NCBI RefSeq assembly: GCF_003703835.1
Contig: NZ_RDQR01000001.1
Location: 186,001 to 250,000, forward strand
Length of the DNA: 64,000 bases
Direction: 5' to 3'
From: Auritidibacter ignavus
GTDB taxonomy: Bacteria; Actinomycetota; Actinomycetes; Actinomycetales; Micrococcaceae
A program made the translations under genes and the position numbers. Positions 29,994-39,100 of this stretch are shown here, piece by piece (positions within the stretch are counted from its first letter, which is position 1; each line of letters begins with the position of its first letter). Below the pieces are notes generated by a model that saw nothing but the letters and a program-made list of their open reading frames with translations, was not told the origin of the DNA and made no database searches.

Positions 29994-30360
29994 GAAGGTA
30001 ATCCTTCTCCCTCGTCAGGCGGGAACTGTGTGTTCGTCCGCATCTTTTTTGCGTTGGTCTATGAGCCTTTAGCGCCTCAATATGCTCGGTGCCCAGACAT
30101 CTTCAATTCTGGATTACACCGACAGCCAGGACTCTTGTCTAGCGACCGCGTCGTAGCCATTCTGTGCACGTGCTCCGCACGCAGGACAGTCGCCACGGCG
30201 AATGCCATCGCAGTGGTATTGCACAGTGACCATGACATGACTCGTTCGGCCGTTTTCATGCACTGAACAAAGAGCCCTCGGTTGAGGAGAAATCCGCGAA
30301 CCGTATTGTGTCATGGGCTACGCAATCCGTCGACACAGACTGTCGTGTCACGGCAACCCA
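29994..30360. other. 367-nt gap between thrB and rho
   Basis: No gene is supportable. A 60-codon minus-strand frame (30077-30259) has no ribosome site or recognisable family. The gap presumably contains the end of the thrB transcript and the promoter and leader of rho. I see no T-tract terminator after thrB and no clear -35/-10 pair. Confidence 0.4.
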
Positions 30361-31329
30361 TCACGGGCGGACTATCTCCAGTTTAGCACCTTCGAGATTT
30401 ACTGCCAGAATGTGGAGATCCCAGTGTCGACGCTGGGGCGCTACCGTCTCTTCCAGCGCCGCGTAAGCTCGTCGGGCTTCCTCCGGGCAGGCAGTCAACA
30501 CCATCACGGTCGGACCGGCACCAGATACGACCGCAGCGAAGCCGTGGGCGCGCATCACACGGACCACGTTAAGGGTATGTGGCATTGCCGCGAATCGATA
30601 TTCCTGGTGCAGGTAATCGCGTGTGGCGACATAGAGCAGACTGGGGTCGGTCGTGATCGCTGGAGCTAACAGCGCGGCGCTGGCAGCATTTGCAGCCGCT
30701 TCAGCGTGAGGCACGGCCTCAGGAAGAAGTTCGCGAGCCGTGGCAGTGGCCACCGGTTTGTCCGGAATGGCCACCACGGGAGTCAATTCTGGGGCCGGTT
30801 CGAACCGAGCAGTATGGAACTGGGCATGGGTTGACCAGGACAGGGTCAGCCCACCAAACAGGGCCGGAGCCACGTTGTCAGGGTGGCCTTCTAGCTCCGC
30901 GGCCCACTGCAACAGCTCGTCGTGGGTACGCTGGGCGTGTCGGGGCAGAAGCCCCTGCGCCCCGAGAACAGCCGCCACGTGAGCGGCTGCTGACGAGCCG
31001 AGCCCACGAGAATGCGGGATGCGATTGATCGCCCGGACCTTCAACCCGGGTACTGTCCAGCCGATCGAGGCCAGCAACTCACGGATGGTAGAGATTATCA
31101 AGTGCCGGGAATCGGTGGGCAAGTAGTCCTGGCCATAGCCGGTGATCTCCACGCAGTACCCGGCCTCAGTCGAGATGATCTCAACTTCGTCGAACAGTTG
31201 TACCGCCAGACCGGCGGCATCGAAACCGGGGCCGAGATTCGCCGAGGTGGCAGGGACCGAAACCCTAACGGTGATACCGGCCGGTACCCGGTCCGGGGGG
31301 CGTTGCGTAGCAGGAGTTGCGCTACCCAT
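30361..31329 (-). CDS. thrB: Homoserine kinase
   Basis: Phosphorylates homoserine in threonine synthesis. GHMP kinase fold, 322 aa: the substrate motif RVSVPATSANLGPGFDAAGLAV, the ATP-binding PHSRGLGSSAAAHVAAVLGA (~residue 100), and VSGAGPTVMVL near the C-terminus. I took ATG 31329, 4 nt after the hom stop (31334-31336); the frame continues upstream into hom. Together with hom it forms the threonine branch, but no thrC lies between them or nearby. Confidence 0.95.
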   Translation of the reverse strand: MGSATPATQRPPDRVPAGITVRVSVPATSANLGPGFDAAGLAVQLFDEVEIISTEAGYCVEITGYGQDYLPTDSRHLIISTIRELLASIGWTVPGLKVRAINRIPHSRGLGSSAAAHVAAVLGAQGLLPRHAQRTHDELLQWAAELEGHPDNVAPALFGGLTLSWSTHAQFHTARFEPAPELTPVVAIPDKPVATATARELLPEAVPHAEAAANAASAALLAPAITTDPSLLYVATRDYLHQEYRFAAMPHTLNVVRVMRAHGFAAVVSGAGPTVMVLTACPEEARRAYAALEETVAPQRRHWDLHILAVNLEGAKLEIVRP

Positions 31330-31333
31330 GGGA

Positions 31334-32665
31334 CTAGTCACCTTCCACCCGCATCGTGGCCAAGACAGCGTCAACAACGTCGAGTTCTTCAACGGCACTG
31401 ACCGTCTGCGACAGATCGGATTCCCGGGCCTGGTGAGTGATGAACCGCAGTAAGGCACGCTGTTTGCCCACGGCGGCAGCCTCCTCATCTGGGGACTGGT
31501 TCATGGATTTAATGGACAACCCACGCTCGGCAAAGACGCCAGCGACTTGAGACAGCACACCGGGAACATCCGCGGTCCGCAGTACCACCATGTAGCGGGT
31601 GATGGAATCGCCCACGCCGAGTGCTTTCAGACGCCCCGTGGTGGTGTGTGGTCGGCCGGGTCCACCGCGCAGAATGCGACGGGCAATAGAGACCGTATCG
31701 CCCATCACGGCCGAGGCAGTGGGGGCTCCCCCGGCACCGGGTCCGTAGAACATCAGCTCGCCAGCGTTCTCTGCTTCCACGAATACTGCGTTGTAGGCCC
31801 CGCGCACCGTGGCCAGCGGGTGCACACGTGGCAGCAAGGTGGGGTGAACCCGCAAGACCACACCGGGTTCTTGGTCATCGGCGGTCTGCACCAGTTCGAT
31901 AATCGCCAACATCTTGATCACATAACCGGCTTCCGCGGCCATCTGGTGATCGCGGTCAGTAATGTTGGTCATTCCCTGGCAGTAGACCTGTTCCAGGGTG
32001 AACGGGGTACTAAAAGCCAGGTGAGCCAGGACCGCGGCTTTAGCTGCGGCGTCGGCGCCACCCACGTCTGCGGTGGGGTCTGCTTCGGCATAACCGAGCC
32101 GTTGCGCCTCGGCCAAGGCGTCGTAGAAGTTCGCACCGGTACTATCCATCTGGTCCATGATGTAGTTCGTGGTGCCGTTGACGATTCCCATGATGCGGGT
32201 GATACGGTCGCCAGATAACGAGTCACGCACCGGACGCAAAATGGGGATGGCCCCAGCCACTGAGGCTTCAAAAGACAGCTGTACTCCGGCATCGGCGGCT
32301 GCTTGATAGAGCTCGTGCCCGTGGGTAGCCAATAATGCTTTGTTACCGGTGACTACCGAGGCACCGGAGTCGAATGCCGTGAGGATAAGGTCGCGAGCCG
32401 GGGCGATGCCACCCATGAGTTCAATGACGATGTCGGCATCACGTACCAGGGACTTGGCATCGGTGGTGTAGCACTCGGCTGGTAGCTGGTAGTCGCGTTC
32501 GGCTTCGGGGTTGCGCACCGCCACGCCGGTCAACCGTAGCGACACACCTACCCGTTCGGTCATCAGCTCAGAGTCTTCTACCAAAATGCGGGCTACCTGT
32601 GACCCGACGGTGCCGCCACCTAACAAAGCGACTTTGAGTTCTTGTACAGCGGGCTTGCCGGTCAT
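31334..32665 (-). CDS. hom: Homoserine dehydrogenase with ACT domain
   Basis: Reduces aspartate semialdehyde to homoserine. 443 aa: NAD(P)-binding KVALLGGGTVGSQVA, catalytic region VNGTTNYIMDQM through GYAEADPTADVGGADAAAKAAVLAHLAF, and a C-terminal ACT domain (TRYMVVLRTADVPGVLSQVAGVFAERG, ~350-440), the usual site for threonine feedback. The ATG at 32665 follows GGAGG with only 3 nt spacing. A hairpin lies between lysA and this gene. Confidence 0.96.
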   Translation of the reverse strand: MTGKPAVQELKVALLGGGTVGSQVARILVEDSELMTERVGVSLRLTGVAVRNPEAERDYQLPAECYTTDAKSLVRDADIVIELMGGIAPARDLILTAFDSGASVVTGNKALLATHGHELYQAAADAGVQLSFEASVAGAIPILRPVRDSLSGDRITRIMGIVNGTTNYIMDQMDSTGANFYDALAEAQRLGYAEADPTADVGGADAAAKAAVLAHLAFSTPFTLEQVYCQGMTNITDRDHQMAAEAGYVIKMLAIIELVQTADDQEPGVVLRVHPTLLPRVHPLATVRGAYNAVFVEAENAGELMFYGPGAGGAPTASAVMGDTVSIARRILRGGPGRPHTTTGRLKALGVGDSITRYMVVLRTADVPGVLSQVAGVFAERGLSIKSMNQSPDEEAAAVGKQRALLRFITHQARESDLSQTVSAVEELDVVDAVLATMRVEGD

Positions 32666-32702
32666 ATTCCTCCGAGCTCGTTCGTAGTTGTCGACAATTT
32701 GT

Positions 32703-32730
32703 GTTGTCTTGGGCTGGGACCCAAGACAAC
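32703..32730 (-). other. Perfect hairpin between lysA and hom
   Basis: GTTGTCTTGGG (32703-32713) and CCCAAGACAAC (32720-32730) form an 11-bp perfect stem with a 6-nt loop, 10 nt after the lysA stop. On the minus strand ACAAA follows, not a T-tract. A second small palindrome TTGTCGACAA (32688-32697) could compete with the 3' arm. It may be a terminator of the T-tract-free kind or limit read-through into hom. Confidence 0.5.
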
Positions 32731-32740
32731 GTCATGGGGC

Positions 32741-34165
32741 TTAGACTTCGCGGGCGAAGAGGTCCTGGTCAGTTTCTCGACGAATAATCAGACGGGCCGA
32801 TCCTCCGGAGATGGCCACCACCGCAGGGCGCAGTAATGCGTTGTAGTTGGAACTCATCACGTGACAGTACGCGCCGGTAGCCGGCACGAGTACCAGGTCC
32901 TGATCGTCGAGGTCCTCAGGCTGGTAGGTGTCTCGCACTACAATATCGCCCGATTCGCAGTGTTTGCCAACTATTCGGGTCAGTACCGGATCGGCCTGGG
33001 AGACCCGGGAGGCCAGGGTGGCCGAGTAGTCGGCGTCATACAGCACCGGACGCGGGTTATCGGACATGCCGCCGTCAACAGCGACGTAACGACGTGGCAC
33101 GGGCTGGTCGGCCCCGGTGGGGTCATCAACCCACACGGTTTTGGTGGTACCCACCCGGTAGAGGGTGGAGCCGGCCGGGCCGGAGATCGCACGACCGGGT
33201 TCGATCGAGATCCGAGGACAGTCAATGGTGAGTGACTGGAGCGTAGCGCGGATCCCTTCAGCCAGTGAGTCGGCGATATCTTCAGGGGCTCGGGGACGAT
33301 CAGCTTCGGTGTAGGCAATGCCGTAGCCACCTCCGAGGTCCAGCTCGGCGGTGGTGATCCCGTGCTGGGTTTGCAGGGCTGCAATAAAGTTCAGCATCCT
33401 GTCGGCAGCGGCGGTAAAACCATCGGCTTCAAAAATTTGTGATCCGATGTGTGAGTGCAACCCCAAGTACCTCAAGTGGGGATGTTCCGCCACGGCCAGC
33501 ACCGCTTGTTCGGCCACGGAGCGTTTTTCTCCCGGAGCCGGAATCATACTCAGACCAAATTTTTGGTCCTCGTGAGCGGTGGCGATATAGCTGTGGGTTG
33601 AGGCATGAACCCCGGTGGTCAAACGCAACATGACCGGTGCGCTCACACCGGCTGATTCGGCGAGCGCGGCCAAGCGGCGTATCTCGGATAAGGAATCCAC
33701 CACGATCCGCCCCACCCCGGTTTGCAAGGCCCGGGTGAGTTCCTGATCGGATTTGTTATTGCCGTGCAGGCCGATCTTGGCCGGATCAAACCCGGCCCGT
33801 AGCGCGATCGCAAGCTCACCGCCAGAGGCCACATCCATGTTTAAACCTTCCTCGGCCACCCAGCGGGCGACCTGGACGGTGAGCAAAGACTTGGAGGCGT
33901 AGTAGACAGCTACCCCGCCACACAAGGAGTCGAAGGCGTGATTAAATCCTTCAACGAAACCTCGGGCCCTAGCGCGAAAATCATCCTCATCAACCACCAA
34001 CAACGGAGTACCGTACGTGGCGGCCAGCTCGGAGACCGGCACGGTGCCGATGGTGACCTCCCCGGAAACCTGACGGGTGGTACCGTTCGAATACATCACG
34101 GGATTGAGATACGACGTGTCGCTGGGGTAACTCAACCAAGACGGTGCCAACGGTGATTCAGTCAT
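32741..34165 (-). CDS. lysA: Diaminopimelate decarboxylase
   Basis: Converts meso-diaminopimelate to lysine, PLP-dependent. The 474-aa protein shows the PLP-Lys motif AVYYASKSLLTVQVARW (~residue 88), MDVASGGELAIAL, GLHSHIGSQIFEADGF, ELDLGGGYGIAYTEAD, SIEPGRAISGPAG, and the substrate-binding GKHCESGDIVVRD near the C-terminus. ATG at 34165, 30 nt after argS. argS-lysA-hom is the standard actinobacterial order. Confidence 0.97.
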   Translation of the reverse strand: MTESPLAPSWLSYPSDTSYLNPVMYSNGTTRQVSGEVTIGTVPVSELAATYGTPLLVVDEDDFRARARGFVEGFNHAFDSLCGGVAVYYASKSLLTVQVARWVAEEGLNMDVASGGELAIALRAGFDPAKIGLHGNNKSDQELTRALQTGVGRIVVDSLSEIRRLAALAESAGVSAPVMLRLTTGVHASTHSYIATAHEDQKFGLSMIPAPGEKRSVAEQAVLAVAEHPHLRYLGLHSHIGSQIFEADGFTAAADRMLNFIAALQTQHGITTAELDLGGGYGIAYTEADRPRAPEDIADSLAEGIRATLQSLTIDCPRISIEPGRAISGPAGSTLYRVGTTKTVWVDDPTGADQPVPRRYVAVDGGMSDNPRPVLYDADYSATLASRVSQADPVLTRIVGKHCESGDIVVRDTYQPEDLDDQDLVLVPATGAYCHVMSSNYNALLRPAVVAISGGSARLIIRRETDQDLFAREV

Positions 34166-34195
34166 CGGGGTTCTCTTTCGCGCGGTGATCGGTGG

Positions 34196-35866
34196 TTACA
34201 TTTTCTCTGGAGCCGACACGCCCAGCAGGTCCAGGCCGTTGGCCAAGACCTGACTGGTGGCATCATTGAGCCACAACCGGGCAATATTGACCAGTTGTGC
34301 TGCCGGGACGGACCCGTCTTCATCTGGGGCCGGCACGATCCGGCACGCCCCATACCAGGAGTGATAGGCACCGGCAAGATTCTCCAGGTACCGTGCCACC
34401 CGGTGAGGCTGGCGTAACGCCGCGGCGTGTCCAACGACCGCGGGGAACTCACCGAGCTGAGCCAACAGTGCGGTTTCGGTCGGGTCGGTCAGGGTACCGG
34501 CATCAAAGGGTAGCGCATCACGAGTGATGCCGTGAGCTTCAGCGGTCCGGGCCGCCGAACGAGACCGGGCGTGTGCGTATTGGACGTAGAAGACCGGGTT
34601 GTCGTTGGTGCGCGAACGCAACAGGTCTGGATCAATAGTGATCGGCGAATCGGCTGGATACCGTGCCAGGTCGTAGCGCAATGCATCACGTCCCAGCCAC
34701 TCCACCAGGTCCTTGAGTTCGATGATGTTGCCGGCGCGTTTGGACAGCTTCGCCCCGTTGACCGAGATCAGCTGGCCAATCAAGATTTCAATATGGTGCC
34801 GTGGGTTGTCTCCAGCGCAAGCGGCAATGGCCTTCAGTCGCGAGACATAACCGTGGTGGTCGGCCCCGAGCAAATAGATTTTCTGTTCGAATCCGCGCTC
34901 TTTCTTCGACAGATAATAGGCGGCATCGGCTGCAAAGTAGGTGGGCTCTCCATTGGCGCGAATCAGCACGCGGTCTTTATCGTCGCCGAAGTCGGTGGTG
35001 CGTAACCAGACCGCGCCCTGGTGGTCATCAACTTCGTTCTGATCCCGCAGGTGCTGGACTGCCGAGTCGATGGCGCCAGCATCGTGCAGGGACTGTTCGG
35101 AGAACCAGACGTCGAAGTGGACCCCGAAGGACTCTAGGGTGTCTTGAATGTCCTGTAACTGCAACCGATAGGCCCGGCGACGTAGCTCCGGTAACACCTC
35201 GTCGTGGTCTTGTTCTGCCAACTCGGGTGCCTCGGCCACAATGTGGCGGGCAATGTCGGTGACATATGCACCGGGGTAACCACCGTCAGGCACCGGCTGG
35301 TCGTGGATCCGGGCATAGACCGAGTCCGCGAACGTATTCATCTGGTTACCGGCGTCGTTGATGTAATACTCGTTGGTCACCTCAGCGCCGCTGGCCCGCA
35401 ACAGTCGCGAGATGGCATCCCCTAACGCCGCCCAGCGGGTGTGACCGATATGCAACGGACCGGTGGGGTTAGCCGAGACAAACTCGAGGTTAATGACCTG
35501 GCCTGCCAAGGAGTCGTTACGACCAAACTCAGCACCGGCTTGGACAATACTGTGCGCCAGCTGTCCGGCCGCGGCTGCCTCCACCACAATGTTCAGAAAC
35601 CCAGGACCGGCGACCTCTACAGCGGAAATTCCCGACTCCTCCTGCAAGCGTGTGCGCAGGATTTCGGCCAGCTCCCGGGGAGCCATCCCGGCCTTTTTTC
35701 CTAATTGCATCGCCAGGTTCGATGCCCAGTCTCCGTGTTCACGGTGACGGGGGCGCTCAACTTTCACCGGCTGCGGAATCAGCTGCGGATCAAGATCGAT
35801 CTCACCGGCCGCAATGGCTTGGTGCAATACGGACGAAAGGGTTGCTGAGAGTTCTTCTGGGGTCAC
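34196..35866 (-). CDS. argS: Arginyl-tRNA synthetase
   Basis: Class I synthetase, 556 aa. The HIGH signature is in SANPTGPLHIGHTRWAALGDAI (~residue 132), the KMSKS equivalent in SVNGAKLSKRAGN, and the C-terminal anticodon-binding DALR domain contains HSWYGACRIV. The GTG at 35866 has no usable Shine-Dalgarno sequence but lies 7 nt after TACACT. First gene of the argS-lysA-hom-thrB run; divergent from a tRNA-Arg gene 94 nt away. Confidence 0.97.
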   Translation of the reverse strand: MTPEELSATLSSVLHQAIAAGEIDLDPQLIPQPVKVERPRHREHGDWASNLAMQLGKKAGMAPRELAEILRTRLQEESGISAVEVAGPGFLNIVVEAAAAGQLAHSIVQAGAEFGRNDSLAGQVINLEFVSANPTGPLHIGHTRWAALGDAISRLLRASGAEVTNEYYINDAGNQMNTFADSVYARIHDQPVPDGGYPGAYVTDIARHIVAEAPELAEQDHDEVLPELRRRAYRLQLQDIQDTLESFGVHFDVWFSEQSLHDAGAIDSAVQHLRDQNEVDDHQGAVWLRTTDFGDDKDRVLIRANGEPTYFAADAAYYLSKKERGFEQKIYLLGADHHGYVSRLKAIAACAGDNPRHHIEILIGQLISVNGAKLSKRAGNIIELKDLVEWLGRDALRYDLARYPADSPITIDPDLLRSRTNDNPVFYVQYAHARSRSAARTAEAHGITRDALPFDAGTLTDPTETALLAQLGEFPAVVGHAAALRQPHRVARYLENLAGAYHSWYGACRIVPAPDEDGSVPAAQLVNIARLWLNDATSQVLANGLDLLGVSAPEKM

Positions 35867-35873
35867 CCCTCAT

Positions 35874-35901
35874 AGTGTAGTGGTTTCGAGATCTGAGTCA
35901 G
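35874..35901 (-). promoter_or_regulatory. Predicted argS promoter, leaderless
   Basis: On the minus strand CTGACT (plus 35896-35901), a 16-nt spacer and TACACT (plus 35874-35879) form a reasonable promoter; the argS GTG begins 7 nt later. The predicted transcript starts at or next to the GTG. Confidence 0.55.
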
Positions 35902-35960
35902 AATAGGGTACAGTATTCACGTCCGATGATCACTGGCGATGGCCCCTATCATCTGGCCCC

Positions 35961-36036
35961 GCCTCCGTAGCTCAGGGGATAGAGCGTCTGCCTCCGGAGC
36001 AGAAGGTCGTAGGTTCGAATCCTATCGGGGGTACCA
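35961..36036 (+). tRNA. tRNA-Arg (anticodon CCG)
   Basis: A 76-nt tRNA folds cleanly: acceptor GCCTCCG with CGGGGGT, D arm GCTC/GAGC, anticodon arm TCTGC-CTCCGGA-GCAGA with anticodon CCG, variable AGGTC, and T arm GTAGG-TTCGAAT-CCTAT. The 3' CCA is encoded. It would read CGG arginine codons. A T-tract terminator begins 2 nt after the CCA. It is divergent from argS, so charging enzyme and substrate are adjacent. Confidence 0.95.
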
Positions 36037-36038
36037 CC

Positions 36039-36082
36039 GCCTACATCCCGATATCTGGAATCGGGGATGTAGGCATTTTTTT
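36039..36082 (+). terminator. Intrinsic terminator after tRNA-Arg
   Basis: GCCTACATCCCGAT (36039-36052) pairs with ATCGGGGATGTAGGC (36060-36074) with one bulged G, followed by an A and seven T (36076-36082). This is the clearest classical terminator in the window. Confidence 0.85.
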
Positions 36083-36117
36083 ATGCCCGCCTTTCTGCCC
36101 ACCCGCGATCGTCGAAA

Positions 36118-39100
36118 GTGAGATCACCAACTACGATGACGCCGTTCACTTCTTCGTCCTCCACGGGCTATGTCCTGTTGCCTCCAGCGCGCATCACCTA
36201 TCCGGAACATCTTCCGGTGAGCTCCCAGCGACAACAGATCATGAACGCGGTGGCCGGTCACCAGGTGGTGATCGTCGCCGGCGAAACCGGGTCCGGTAAG
36301 ACCACCCAGCTGCCAAAGATGTGCCTGGAGCTGGGGCTGGACCAGCACGGGATGATTGGGCACACCCAGCCACGTCGTATTGCCGCCCGGTCAGTGGCCG
36401 AACGCATCGCCGAGGAGCTGAATGAAACCGTTGGTGAACACGTGGGCTACCAGGTGCGATTCACCTCTGAGGTGTCAGCTGAGACATCAGTCAAGGTCAT
36501 GACCGACGGCATTTTGCTGGCCGAAATTCAGCATGATCCGCTCTTGCGCCGCTACTCAATGCTGATCATCGACGAAGCTCACGAACGATCGCTCAATATT
36601 GATTTCTTACTGGGCTACCTCAAGAAGATCCTGCCTCAACGCCAGGATCTCAAGGTGATCATCACCTCAGCGACCATCGATGTGGAGTCCTTTGCCGAAC
36701 ATTTCTCCACGCCCACCGGTGCAGCGGCCCCCATTATTGAAGTCTCGGGCAGAACCTATCCGGTAGAGATCCGCTACCGGCCACTGACCGATCCACGCAT
36801 CGCCGATGATCCCGACGATGACGCCGATGATGCCGAGGACGCCCGGGACCCGTTGGACGCGGTGGCCGATGCGGTGCTCGAGCTGGGTACCGACCACGGT
36901 GGGGATACCCTGGTGTTCTTTCCCGGAGAACGTGAGATCCGTGACGCCAAGGAAGTGATCCAGGCTGCCATTTCCTCGCATCCAAGGCTCAAACACGCGG
37001 ACATTCTTCCCCTCTACGGGCGGTTGTCCTTAGCTGAACAGCAACGCGTCTTCCGGCGCAGTTCCACCTCGGCTCCGCGGATTGTCTTGGCGACCAACGT
37101 GGCCGAAACCTCGCTGACGGTCCCGGGCATCACGGCCGTCATCGATACCGGTACTGCCCGCATCTCACGGTACTCCCAGCGCACGAAGGTGCAACGGCTG
37201 CCGGTCGAGCGCATTTCCCAGGCGTCCGCGAACCAGCGGGCCGGACGTGCCGGGCGCACCAGCCCCGGGGTGGCCATCCGCTTGTACTCCGAGGAAGATT
37301 TCAACCAGCGCCCTGAATTTACCGACCCGGAGATTCTGCGAACCTCGCTGGCCTCGGTGATCCTGGACATGTTAGCCGCCGGCGTAGCCACAACCCCCAC
37401 CGATCTGGAAGAGTTCCCCTTCCTGCAACCGCCCGAGCACCGCCAAATTACCGACGGTATTCAGCAATTGCTGGAGCTCGGTGCCCTGAACTCCGGGGCA
37501 CCGGTGGAGGTCACCGACCGCTCCGGCACGAAGCGCACCCGCACCTTTACCCGTGGCACCATCACGCCCCTAGGCCGTCGCCTAGCGCAATTACCCATTG
37601 ACCCGCGTCTGGGGCGGATGATTCTGGCAGCCGACCAGCATAAGGTAGCCCGCGAAGTCATGGTGCTGGCTGCCGGGATGACCATCCAAGACCCCCGCGA
37701 GCGCCCAGCCGATCAACGAGATGCCGCCGATCAGGCCCACGCGCGCTTCACCGATGAGAATTCCGATTTTTCGGCGATGCTAAATCTGTGGGTGTATTTA
37801 CGCTCCCAACAAAAACAGCTCTCGGGCAATCAGTTCCGGAAGATGTGTCGCCGAGAATTCATCAACTACCTACGCGTACGTGAATGGCAGGATCTGGTTC
37901 AGCAGTTGCGGCAAATGGCGCACCGGGTGGGCTTGAAAGTCTCGGCCGGACCGGTCGATCCGGTCGGCACCCATGAGGCAGTCCACCAGGCGGTGCTGAC
38001 CGGGTTACTCAGTCAGATCGGCACCTATCAGCAACGCACGAAAGAATATCTTGGTGCTCGTAACACCAAATTTCGGATCTTCCCCGGGTCCGGACTGTTC
38101 ACAAAGCGCCACGACTATGTCATGGCTGCCGAACTGGTGGAAACCTCCCGGCTCTGGGCACGCCAGGTGGCCAAAGTCGAGCCCGAGTGGATCGAAGAGA
38201 TTGCTGGACCGTTGGCAAAATCCAGCGTCTCGGACCCCTATTGGTCCACCCGTCAGGGCTCGGCGATGGCCCGGGAAAGGGTCACCGTCTATGGTGTGCC
38301 GGTGGCCGTCGATCGTCCGATCAAGTACTACCGGGTCAACCGTGAACTGGCTCGTGAGATGTTTATCCGCCACGCGCTGGTGGACGGTGACTGGCACACC
38401 CGGCACCGGTTCTTTGCGCGCAACCGGGAGCGGATGGCCGAGGTCGACCAGTTGCAGACCCGACATCGTCGCCACGATCTGAAAGTCTCCGATGAGGACC
38501 TCTTCGCCTTCTACGACGCCCGAATCCCAGCCTCGGTGGTCTCCGTCCGGCACTTTGACCGCTGGTGGAAAAAAGCACGTCGCACAGATGAATACCAGCT
38601 CGATATCGCGGTCGAGGACCTGATCCGCGTCGAGCCCGAGCAACTGGACCCCGCACAATACCCCTCGGTATTGATTCACCCCACCGAGCACGGTGAACTC
38701 GAGCTCCCACTGGACTACACTTTTGCCCCGATGACGCTGGCGCAGACCCGTCGCGAGAACAACTCCGCCGGCACGCCACCGCCAACTGACGGCGTGACGG
38801 TGACCATAGCGGTCGAAATCTTGCACCGGATGAACCCCGACCGTTTCGCTTGGCTGATTCCAGGGCTACGCGAAGAGCTGATTACGGCACTGATCAAAAA
38901 CGTGCCGAAGGCCTTACGCAAGCAGTTGGTTCCCGCCCCAGATACCGCACGTCGGGCGCTGGCCATACTCAACCGCGACTACGACCCGCTCACCGATGAC
39001 TTCTACGATGCCCTCTCGGCGGTCTTACTGGATGTCAAGCACGTCAAGGTGCCCCGGGACCAGTGGCGCCCCGAGGCCCTGCCCGAACATTTGCGGATGA

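Noticed and set aside
30077-30259. 60-codon minus-strand frame in the rho leader (possible leader peptide)
   Set aside because: No ribosome site, no run of regulatory codons, no recognised similarity.
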